Shown one piece after another: positions 22,401 through 35,200 of a stretch of DNA of 64,000 bases. The translations under genes and the position numbers were made by a program. This stretch comes from Brachypterus glaber (lineage: Eukaryota; Arthropoda; Insecta; Coleoptera; Kateretidae), in NCBI GenBank assembly GCA_958510825.1, contig OY294046.1, positions 11,758,847 to 11,822,846 on the forward strand, read 5' to 3'. The notes under the pieces were generated by a model. That model saw only the letters and a list, made by a program, of their open reading frames with translations. It did no database searches and was not told where the DNA came from. Numbering within the stretch: position 1 is the stretch's first letter; every line of letters starts with the position of its first letter.

Positions 22401-23237
22401 ACCTGTTACGATGCTTGCAAACTGTCTTAGGTTATCCCTTTTTAGTTGCATAAAAAAGCGTGCTGTCTTTTCACACGGAGTGGGAAGGGCTGCTCTTGCA
22501 TGTTTACAGTCGTTTCTCGTAATTCAATTACGGGTGTGTTTTATGTGGGTTTCTTGATTAATGAGAGCTGTTTTAAAAGCGACAGATACAGGGATATGGG
22601 CTCTGGACCAATAGGTACAGAGCCTGAGCCTGCTCGTGCCAATCTATTACACCTTATATGAGCTAAAATTTAAACTTGAAATCTAAAAAGTTATCCTAAT
22701 CTTAATATCTTAAGTTGTGATTCTCAGCTCTGTTAAAAGTTAATAGTCTCCCTCTTATGTCCAAAAATTTGGATGTTAGTGTATATTAAACTTAAAAATT
22801 TTCAGATGCAAGCACGACGGAAGATTTTACGAAGATAAGGAGAAATGGAGAGTTGGAGAATGTACAAACTGTGCATGTGTGAGAGGAAAGGTTCAATGTA
22901 GAACTGATGACGAGTGCCTCGCAGGTTTGACAACTACCACGACTGAAGTGCCGGTGTATAACGGTGGACCCCTTCCAGGTAAATGATTAATAAAAAATAT
23001 GGGGGTCTTGTGGGGCACAAAGTGAAAAATACGTAAAAAGTCATTAAAAATGGCGTCCTACAATTTAAATTTGATATTTTATGGGCCGTGTAATTACATC
23101 GGCTCTTAGTGCTACTAAGAGTGCCGATGTATTGAAATCTTAGCCGAAAAGTCAAAATCTTTGACCACGTTTTTTTTTCACATTTCTCGACGTTTTAGAC
23201 CATTCTGAGTCGAAATCAGTAAAAAAAAATTGCGTCC

Positions 23238-23269
<32 letters not shown>

Positions 23270-26200
23270 GGGTGTAAACTCTCTAACTCCATTTCTACAT
23301 GAGATATCGACATGCGGTTTTTTGCCTATTGTTTCTTATCGTATTCCGAAGAGCTGATTAGATTTTGGGGGTAAACGATTGAGGGTAAGGGAGTAAAAAT
23401 AGGGCAAAACTCCTATTTTTAGCGTTTTTTGTTTATAATTAAGGCAATTATTATTGTATTTGGTTAATTTAGCACTTATATAAAAGATAATTTTAAATTC
23501 GTCAAAAAATGTTATAAACAACGTTTTCCTAAAACGCATTGTTTTCGAGATATTGGCGTTTAAAGCAGTAAAAGTTAATTTTAGCATATCTCACATATTT
23601 ATAACCCGATTTCAAAAAATTATATTTTAAATAAAAGCTCTTTTTAAACCCTATAAAAAATGTTATATACAGTTTTTTGCTAGAATATAATGTTTTAAAG
23701 ATACAGAATTTAAAATCAAACAAAACACCTAGTTTGAAATTTGCAAACTAGATGGCTCTAGTGTACAATAGTGCCGATGTTTTGACAGGGTGCTTGCAAC
23801 GTTTCATCGTCTAAATTTAAGTTAAAAGTTATGCCTTTTATCTCAGCAATCTGCTGACGCGTCATGACGTATACATTTTTAAATTTAAATAATATTATGT
23901 TCTAGGTTATCGTGGAGAACATGGTTATCCAGGAGAAAACGGCCACCCAGGTGAAGCCGGCACACCTGGAAGCCCCGGACACCCAGGAATCCCTGGTCTT
24001 CCAGGCCCACCTGGACCTGCACCCGACCTATCATCCTATTACCAACAACTAGCTCTGTCCCAAGCCAGTGGAGACAAAGGACCATCCTTTCCGGAACCCT
24101 TTCAGTACTTACAAGCACAAACTGGTCCGGTGGGAGCTAGAGGATCGCCAGGAACTCCAGGACCTTCTGGACCACAAGGTTTTCAGGGAGCTAGAGGAGA
24201 AACTGGAGAACCGGGACAACCAGGACCTGCCGGGCCACCTGGACAGAGAGGATTACCAGGACCTTCAGGAAAAGATGTGAGTAATATACAATATGAGTTT
24301 CGTCGGTACGACAGCAAAAAAATTTCTGGCATCGGACCAACTTTTTTAACTAATGTTTGGATCGTAGATTTCGAATCTGTAATCAGATTTTTTCGGGTCA
24401 CAACAGGCTTTTTACCTATATGCACTTAAAGTTGTCAATTTAATCTACAAGTTTTTTTTTTGTTTTCTGGGGTAATTTTATACGGAAAAAATTCAGAATG
24501 AAAAAAATTAAACAGGTTTTAAAACATATTATAGTATTTGCAAAATAATTCGGAACCGCTTTAAGCTAAGACTTAGTATGAAAACGTGGCAGGTCAGTAA
24601 ATCAGCTAGTTCAAACTATTTAAGTGTTAAATGGGGTGAAGAGGGGGGAAATTAATATTTTTTCGGATAGGCAATTAGTTAATTAAGTAAAAAAATGTTT
24701 CACTTAACAAAAAAAAATGTTTTTGCATACCCTTTTATTTATTTATATATCAATACAAAAGTATAGGTATAATAAAAACAAAACCAGGCCACAATTGCCC
24801 AAATGCTGGGAAAAATCAAGTGGTTTTTACCGGTATTTACCAGGATAAAAACCGGGAAAAACCGGAAAAAATTGGGAAAAACCTCAAGAAAAACCTAGAT
24901 TTTGATAAAAAAAATTATAATAAAATACCTATGAGATTCATGAATACAAAAACCGAATTTTAAAATTTTCCCGCCTACTTAGGTACTAGGAACACAAGTG
25001 TGAGTTAAGTCGGTTTTTATTTTTTACAAATCTTTTGAAAATATTTGCTTGCTTCTCACTCTAGCACATCACAAAATCCAAGTAGGATTTTCCTTGTGGT
25101 TTTTACCGGTATATACCGGTATTTACCAGGTAAAAACCATATGGTATTTACCACCCGGGATTTTGCTCAGTGGTAAAAACCGGTAAATACCACTGGTTTT
25201 TACCGCCCTGGTCAAAACCTTGCCAGCCCTGACAAATACTTGCTCCAATGCCAGAGTTTTAGGGAAAACTCCTTATAAAATAGTGTAAATTAGCAACTTT
25301 AAGTGCACATAGAAAAAAATCCTGACGTGACCCGAAAAGTTTGATTACAGATTCGAAATCTACGACCCAAAATTGGTTAAAAAAAAGTTGGTCCGATGCC
25401 AGAATTTTTTTTGCTGTCGTACCGTGTAATTTATAATTTTTTTCTCAAGTGTTTTAAACCCATTTTTTACATCCATTTTTTTATGATGCAAAATTTTCAG
25501 ATTAACATATTGAACCTATTTCTACACTGAGTGTTACATATAACACGTATATTGTTTATGAACAGGTACACAAAATAGTACACACATTGGTGTTCTGTGA
25601 GTACACATTCCGCGCGAAAATGTATCATCGCCGATGATTCATCGGCAAGATCACGCAAGAACAAGGCCGTAAGATTTTTTTTTAATATCAATGTCAACAG
25701 TTTTTTTTACTGATTACAATATTATTTAAATATGCATAGTTTCGTCAATTTTTGTATGAAAAGGGGAATTATGGGCCACTAAATAGTAATTTATGTTGAA
25801 ATAAAAATACATCTGCCAAGCTTAGGAAATAAACATTAAACTTATTAAATTCCGTTACGTAACGTTTACCTAGACCCCCCACCCCCTCCCCCCTGTCACA
25901 AACTGTAACAATTTCTCTGACCCCCTCCCCCCCTAGACGCGTTACGTAATATATGGACAGCCCCTTAAAAACCTTGGTTAATGCCACAAATAGCAGGGCT
26001 GGCAAAAGACGGGATTTTCCGAAAAATCCGGGACAGGGTATTTACCGGTAAGAACCGGTAAAAACCACAATTGCCCAAATGCTGAGAAAAATCAAGTGGT
26101 TTTTACCGGTATTTACCAGGGTAAAAACCGGGAAAAACCGGAAAAAATTGGGAAAAACCTCATGAAAAACCTAGATTTTTAATAAAAAAAAAATATAATA

Positions 26201-29200
26201 AAATACCTATGAGATTCATGAATACAAAAAATTAATTAAATTAAATAATTAAAATTTTCCCGCCTACTTAGGTACTAGGAACACAAGTGTGAATTAAGTC
26301 TGTTTTTATTTTTTACAAATCTTTAAAATATTTGCTTGCTTCTCACTCTAGCACATCACAAAATTCCAGTGGGATTTTCTTTGTGGTTTTTACCGGTATA
26401 TACCGGTATTTACCAGGTAAAAACCATATGGTATTTACCACCCGGGATTTTGCTCAGTGGTAAAAACCGGTAAATACCACTGGTTTTTACCGCCCTGGTC
26501 AATACCTTGCCAGCCCTGACAAATACTTGCTCCAATGCCAGAGTTTTAGGGAAAACTCCTTATAAAATAGTGTAAATTAGCAACTTTAAGTGCACATAGA
26601 AAAAAATACTGACGTGACCCGAAAAGTTTGATTACAGATTCGAAATCTACGACCCAAAATTGGTTAAAAAAAAGTTGGTCCGATGCCAGAATTTTTTTTG
26701 CTGTCGTACCGAGTAATTTATAATTTTTTCCTCAAGCGTTTTAAAGCCATTTTTTACATCCATTTTTTTTATGATGCAAAATTTTCAAATTAACATATTG
26801 AACCTATTTCTAGGGTGACCACGGTGAAGATGGAGAAGCGGGACAACCAGGAGCAGCTGGTCCTACAGGGCCTAGAGGATTACCTGGAATGCCCGGACTA
26901 CCCGGAGTAAAAGGTCACAGAGGTTTCCAAGGATTGGACGGTTCAAAAGGTGAACAAGGTGCAACAGGTGAAAAAGGTTCTCAGGGAAACACAGGGCCTA
27001 TCGGTCCAATAGGTGCCATGGGCCCTTCTGGTCCCAGAGGAGAAAGAGGTCGAGAAGGACCACCTGGACCACCCGGATTAAGAGGATTGGACGGAATTGC
27101 TGGTCCACCAGGTTTACCAGTAAGAAGTTATTATTAAATATTTTCTTAAAAAATTGTATCCAATTTTTTTAACTAGGGATCTATTGGAAAACCAGGACCA
27201 CCAGGTTTCCCAGGAAGTCCAGGAGCTAAAGGAGATTTAGGATCCCAGGGTTCCAAAGGTAGTCAAGGTCTACAAGGACCTAGGGGAGAATCCGGACGAC
27301 CGGGCATGCCTGGAGAGTCTGGCCCACCAGGAATTCCAGGTAAAGACGGCTTCCCTGGAGAAAAGGGTAGTCCAGGATCGACAGGAATTGCAGGAGCACC
27401 CGGATTCCCCGGAGCTAGAGGACCACCAGGACTAGCTGGAAGCCCAGGACAACCTGGACCTAAAGGAAATCTAGTAAGTACATCATCATCATGAATAACA
27501 AAAGTATAATAAAAATACAAAAAGTTTTCAATAAAAGTAGCAAATAAACAAAAATAATAAATGTTGTTTAAACTTTTTCAAGGGAGCTCAAGGTGAACGC
27601 GGTTACAAAGGAGAAACAGGAGGTAAAGGAGAAACAGGAGCACCAGGACCCAGAGGCCTTCCCGGTATCGCAGGCCCCGAAGGCAAACGTGGAAAGAGAG
27701 GAATGAGAGGAGCTGCAGGACCAACTGGTCCAGCTGGTGACAGAGGAATGCCTGGAGGAAGAGGCTTGCCAGGTCCAGACGGAGCTATGGGACCCAAAGG
27801 TAAGATAAATTTTATTGTGCTAAAGGTAATTTTTGTTGTACAACAGAGACTTTTTTGAATATATTTATATATACTGATTTTGGATGCTTTTTTTGTGTAG
27901 ATATTATAATTAACTTCCATTCCTTTGTTTTAATAAAATACAGTTTAATAATTTATTGATTCTTTATTTTTTATATTACAGGTCAGACAGGTGACAGAGG
28001 TGGTATCGGCCCTGCTGGCCCCAAAGGATCTTTAGGAGAACCAGGTAGACCCGGACAGACAGGAATACAGGGTGAACGTGGTTTGACTGGGCGGCCTGGC
28101 ATGCCTGGAAAACCTGGAGGACCTGGAGAAAGAGGACTACCAGGTGCAGATGGTAAACCAGGTGAAGCAGGACCACAAGGATTACAAGGACTGCCAGGAC
28201 CTATGGGTATTCAGGGAGATAAAGGACTTACTGTAAGTGGAATTATCTTAAAATATGTAACCGCACTTTTTATCGCATTTTAATTTAAAATAAATTACAA
28301 AATAACCAACATTAGTCAACAAATATAAATTGTACACAAAGAATTAAGGGTTGGTTCACTATATTAGAGGCCTTGCATAATTCAAGAAACAGAGCTATAA
28401 AAAAATTTAAACTGTATATTTATAATGCAGTTTTGTTTGCGTGTTTTTTTCTTTCGAAATTTATTTTACTGGTAATATCTATCTATTTATTCCTACACTT
28501 CCAAGTATAATTATTACGTATTACAAAAAAATATATTTTTTAGGGAGTAGCTGGAAAAGATGGAGAAACAGGACCAATGGGACCACAAGGGCCTAGAGGA
28601 GATGCTGGTAAAGACGGACATCCAGGACCACAAGGTCCACCAGGACCTTCAGGATCAGATGGAGAAAGAGGACCACCAGGAGTTGCAGGCCCTAGAGGAT
28701 TCCAAGTAAGAATAGATATATGGTTAAACATAATTTAATCCATTAAAAATTTTGTAAAGAAAATTTATTGATTTGCTTTGATTGTCCTTTTTATCAACAT
28801 ATACATTTTTTTAGGGTTTGCCAGGAGCACAAGGAAATCCAGGTGTGCCCGGCAAAGATGGGGAACCAGGTATTCAGGGTCCACCTGGAATAATTGGAAA
28901 TCCAGGAGCTAGAGGTGAAAGAGGTTTTCCCGGCGAAAGGGGTCTTTCAGGGCCTGTTGGTTTACCCGGATCTAAAGGAGCTACTGGAGCACAAGGAGCT
29001 GATGGTGCGACTGTAAGTTAAATACTATACAAAAATTATTAAAATTAATTCTTAAAACTTGTGTTTTTTACTAAATATTTATAGGGAGCAGCTGGTCCAA
29101 GAGGAATGAAAGGTCATACAGGTCTCCCAGGTTTAATAGGGCTTCCAGGTCTAAGGGGATCAGTCGGAGCACAAGGAGAAAAGGGTGAACGTGGATCATT

Positions 29201-32200
29201 CGGACCAATGGGACCAGAAGGGCCTCCCGGACGTCAAGGAGAGCGTGGTCTTCCTGGTCCTTTGGGACCTAGAGGACTTGCAGGAGATGCCGGTGAACGT
29301 GGAGAGCCTGGTCAACCTGGTAATCCCGGAGAAATTGGCGCCCCAGGAAGCCCCGGTGAAAGAGGCCCTGTAGGACCTCAAGGTTCACAAGGTTTCCCAG
29401 GTAAGATAAAATAAGAGAGATTAGAGTTTTAACCTGCACATTAATATTTTAAAATTATTATTTTACGTATAAATGCCATTTATTCAACTTAAAACCCATT
29501 TCAATAGGTCCCCCAGGATTGGTAGGATTACCCGGAATCAAAGGCGACCGCGGATTGAACGGAATGAAGGGAGAACAAGGAAATCACGGATCTCAAGGAC
29601 AACCTGGTGAACAAGGTGTTCAAGGGCCTATTGGGTTGACGGGAGCAAAAGGAGCAAGAGGCGAAGCAGGACCCAGAGGAGATGCTGGTCTTATGGGGCC
29701 ACCTGGACGACCGGGAGAACCTGGAGCTGCGGTATGCTAAACTAATAAAAACTTGAAACATGAGAAACATATTTCATAATTTTAAAATTAAATAATTAAA
29801 AGTTACCCGGGATAAATTTTTATTCCGAATGACACGTAAAATAAAATTATATGCAGTCAATACAAAGTTTATGTGTAAAATAGTTCATCTATGGGAAAAC
29901 TTATGTGTTCTTTCTCATTAATTTAAAATTTTCTGATTCCTATACAGATAATTGTTTACAGTTAGCTTATGACATAGGTATCTGGAAAATTTTTAATTCC
30001 AAACGGCATTCATTTTTTTATAAATTATCCGTACTAGTCAGTATAAACATTGTTAGTAAAATAGTTCATATTTATGGTTTCTTGTGTTCTTTAATTTCCA
30101 TTACAACAGTGTTAAAAGCAAATTTACACCATCCAACTTCGAATATTTTACTTTTCACATTAGTGTGAAAAATCTAACTTTTCGGACAGATTTATTATTC
30201 AAAAAGTTGCGCTTTTAGTTACATACGAATAAAAACAGTATAAATGCGTTTGTTTCTTTTATAACTATATATCTTATTATATTATTGTAATAATGTCCAT
30301 ATCTGTCTAGGGTCAACCCGGAAACACTGGAGCTCCTGGACCTCAAGGCATTCCCGGAATAAAGGGATCACAAGGAGACACCGGCCGAGCCGGCATAGCA
30401 GGGCCACAAGGTTTACCTGGTGCCCAAGGTATAGAAGGAGCAAAAGGAGAAACAGGTTCAGAAGGTGCTCCAGGTCCAGTTGGACAAGCCGGACCACAAG
30501 GACCTACCGGGGACAGAGGGCTACCCGGATTACCTGGACCACCAGGTCCAGTTGGAATGAGGGGAATGAGAGGAAGCGTCGGTGAGGCTGGAGCACCGGG
30601 TAAACCAGGACATGAAGGTCCACCTGGACCCATGGGTATGCATGGTCCACCAGGTGCACCAGGACCGCAGGGAGAAAACGGACCAGAAGGTCCAGCAGGA
30701 AAGGCTGGTCCAGCCGGTATTGCTGGAAGACCGGGAGATAAAGGACCTCCAGGAGCTGCAGGACAACCAGGAAATAATGGACCACCAGGATTACCGGTAA
30801 GATAAGATTTCCGGAAATATTTTACATATTATATGTAGCTAACCCCTTTAAAACCTATTCATATATCCCCTTTTTAAAAGGGTATGTTAAATATTTTCAA
30901 AAGAGGATCATGTTGTGGGGCTTCATAAAGGTCCTGGCTTGAGCCTTTATAATGTTCAAGATTACATAATTAACTATTTAAATTCTGCATTAGAAGCGCT
31001 TATCTATTTGAAACTTATATTTTTTAGGGACCACCTGGTGCCACTGGTCCTATGGGACTAACTGGCGAAAGAGGAATGAGAGGAGAAACAGGACCTCAAG
31101 GAGTAGAAGGACGACCGGGTGAACGTGGTAAGCAAGGAGTTGCTGGATTGGAAGGGCAAAAAGGAGAACGTGGTGGATACGGAGCAATGGTGAATATACC
31201 TAGACTATATGTCTAAAATTATTATAATATAATATCATACATATAACCAAAAATATAACTAAATTAAATTTTTTAAAGGGACCCAAAGGACATCGTGGTC
31301 TAATGGGACTTCAAGGTCTGCCTGGTACCCAGGGCCTGACAGGAGAAAAGGGATCACCAGGCTATCCTGGATTACCAGGCAAAGATGGAGAACCCGGTAC
31401 TAGAGGTTTACCGGGAAGGGATGGCAGCTCAGGACCACAAGGGATTCAAGGCTCACCTGGACCCAGAGGAGAAAGTGGAAATGACGGACATTCTGGACCT
31501 GCAGGTCCCCCAGGTTAGTATCTATGGATAACCATAAAAAACTAATTTAAAATTGAAAATAAATATTATATCATTATTATTAAGAAGAAACCTGAACCTC
31601 GAAGAAAAAAATTTTGTATTTGGTTAATTTTCTATTTCCCACATTTTAGGTCCCCCTGGTCCACCCGGTCCACCTGGTGATGGTATCGGTTATGATGCCG
31701 CCAGTTTGGCAGCTATTTTCGCTCAAGGTCAAATCAACAACCAAAAAGGTCCCGATTCTCAGGGTGACCAACCGATGAGAATTTTCGGCAAGGAAATGAC
31801 GGAGGAAGAAACCAGGGAAATTGTCCTTAGGGCATATGAACAACTGAAGGCTAGTTTTGACAAGTTTAGGAAACCAAATGGGGATAAAAAGTCGCCAGGC
31901 AAAACTTGTAGGGATATTTTGGCTGCATATCCAGAATCCCTTTCAGGTAAAGAAATTATTTATGAAGCTGGGTGTAGCGTAAAAATTAATTTTAAAAATG
32001 AAAATGCCAGCGATGCCATTTTTTCTTTTTTACATAAAGTGTAAAGTTTTCTATGTAAAAAAGAAAAAAAAAGGCACCCCAGGCATCTTCATTTTTTTCA
32101 AATTAAATATTAGGCTACACCCTAATACATAATTTATTATTTTATCAATCTATTTTCTAATCATCGCACAGAGTGATATTGGTACACTGACAGTTTCGGG

Positions 32201-35200
32201 CTGCTGGCCCTCTTCAGTGCCAAGAATCAACTCCGCACGCTGATTAAGAAAACTATTTTAGACTTTATTCCCAAAAGGAATATAGTGATTAGATTGATGT
32301 GGACTTGTGCGCCATCTATTGCTAGACAACTACCCTAGTTTGGAGACTTTGAATGGTAGCAAGTTGAAGACTTGTGTGTCTCAAGCACATAGTACCACTA
32401 ACGTGTGGTTAGACGTAGAATTAGTAAGGACAGAAATTTTTTATTTTAAACAAAACTATAAAAATATTAATTTATTCGAGGGGCTGACCGCGAGGAAATC
32501 TTTTGTACAAGCCAAAGGAACTCAGGAGGAACTCTGGAGGAACTCAGGAGGAACTCTGGAGGAACTCCGAGGAACTCTTTGCAAAATGGAGGAACTCTTT
32601 GTGCAAAAAGGAACTCTTTTGTACAAATTTCAGTCGCGGTCAGAAACAATTATTATTTATTACCCATGTGGATTAACGTTCTTATGTTCAAACTAGATGA
32701 TGAGCCGTTACAAACACTTTACAAAACATCTTACCTTTGGGCGCCAATTTTTTTTTTGAAGAGGGGCGCCAAGTTTGGTAGAAACCGTCAGGGACAAAGG
32801 TAATTTTGGGGCGCCAATTTTTGTTTTCTGTAGGGGCGCCAAGTTTGGTAGAAACCGTCAGGGACAAAGCTTGTTTTCCTGAAAGCAATCTTGGGCGCCA
32901 ATTTTTGAGGGTGCCCTATTGGCAGTAGTGCTTGCAAAGCGGTAATTTCTACGGCTTATTTGCCAAAAATTACCGAGGAACTCTTAAGGAACACAGGAGG
33001 AACTCCCAAGGAACTCTGGAGGAACTCCGAGGAACTCTTTGCAAAAAGGAACTCTTTTGTACAAATTTATGACGCGGTCAACCCCTCGAATTTATTATTC
33101 CATCAATCTATTTTCTAATCATCGTACAGAGTGATATTGGTAGACTGACAGTTTCGGGCTGCTTCAGTACCAAGAGTCAACTCTGCAAGCTGATTAAGAA
33201 AACTATTTTAGACTTTACGATAATTAGCAAATAGATTGATGGAATAATAAATTAATATTTTTATAATTATGTTTAAAATTTAAAATTTCTGTCCTTGCCC
33301 TAATATATTATAAATTATAATTAAAATTAATTTCTGTTATAATATTTTTTATTAAATAATTCTAGGTAATTACTGGGTAGATCCAAATGAAGGAGATGCC
33401 AAAGATGCAATTTTAGTTCACTGTGATATGGAAAGAAAAGCAACGTGTATTCTTCCAAAACCAGACCGTTCCCAAGAAATTGTGCATGTCGGGAAGGAAC
33501 CAGAGTTATGGTTAAGTGAAGCCAAGAAAGGCATGGAGGTAAGATAACTGTATTAAAGTACTATATTGTAAACCTGAAAATTATTAACTGGGAACATGTA
33601 ACGACATTTGTTTAAAAAAAAAGTAAAAACTGATTTTCACCCGATTATGGATACATTTTTTTTGTTTGGATAAATGTTTTCAAATAAAATGTGCATTTTT
33701 TAAATTATTTGCTTAATAAAATAATTAGTAAATAAATGTTGACCCATGTATAATAAATTAGTCTACAAACGAACAACAAATATTTTTATTTTCAGATTAC
33801 TTACAAGGCTGACAGCACACAAATCGGATTCTTACAACTGCTTTCCTCCAAAGCCAAGCAGAATGTAACGTATCACTGCAAAAACTCCGTGGCCTATTTC
33901 GACAGTACGAAACACACCTACAGAAAGGGAGTAAAACTTATGAGTTGGAATGATATAGAAATCACTCCCAAGGGCAGCAAATTGCGTTATGAAGCATTAA
34001 TGGACGAGTGTCAGGTAAGAAATATCCTGGTGGAAAAGAACGCCCTGGTAGAAAAGTACACAAATCTAACTTAACATAACATTAGATTAGTGACATTTTT
34101 ATGTTTAGTCTCAAACGTTATAAAAAAACGTTATAAAATATATAAACTTAACCTTCAAAACTAACGTTTGACAAAAACGTTATAAAATATATAAATCTAA
34201 CTTTAAAAACTAACGTTTGACAAAAACGTTAGAAAATACATAAATCTAACGTTAGTTTCTCAACTAAATTCTAACCTTTTTCTAACCTTATTATAACTTT
34301 AAATATTTTTTAAATTTCCATTATTAATACGTAAGCTATAGTAGAAAATACTCATTCCACACCTATGTGCCTAGGTTTGATAATTATTTATTATTGCTAT
34401 AATAAAAGTAAAAATTATAGTAAGACTGGCAACGTTGTATTAGAATTAAAAAAATATTTTAAGATTCTGAATGTATAAATAAATATTAACTAAGAGAGGT
34501 AAACGTATTTAGGGCCACCCAAAAAGATGGCTATTTTATAAATAAATGAAATTATGTTTAAAAATATTATGATTGCTAAAATATATTAGGATTTATTTAT
34601 ATGAATAAATTTGTCTCCAGCTGCCATTTTATGATGCAGGTAGAAGTTTCCTAGTTAGCCACGCCCTCTCCGAAAGTTAGAAATTAAACGTACTTATAAC
34701 GTATTTCTAACTTAAAAATCTAACGTTAGATTAACGTTTGTAACTAACGTTTGATTCTAACGTTAAAAAGCGGGACATTTGCACATATTTTATAACGTAC
34801 TTTTATACAGTTCTCTAACGTCAGAAAAACGTTATTCTAACGTTAAATTTCTACTATGGCGTTTAAAAAAGAACGTTTGAAGAAGAACGTTTGAAAGTTT
34901 ACCTAACGTTAAGAGTTTTAGTCAAGTCAAATAACGAGAAATTCCTATTTTAAATTGCTATAAATGTACACGGGCTGATATTTTAAAGGGTAGTAGTGGA
35001 TAGTAACAAAACACTCCTGTTAGTTTTTCACCTGGTGATTTGCGTAAGGGGTGTCCGCTATCTGGAACTTTAGGGGTGAGTGCGGTTACCTCGATAAATA
35101 TGCATCTTACGATAAAAATGCATATAACCAATTTTGTTAACGAGAAAATTTCCAACAATTTTTGTATGCATCATTTTTTTAATACATTAATAACAATCGA

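Noticed and set aside
24183..31843. Many Pro/Gly-rich open frames on the minus strand opposite the collagen
   Set aside because: They are antisense shadows of Gly-X-Y codons; their phases change at collagen exon borders.
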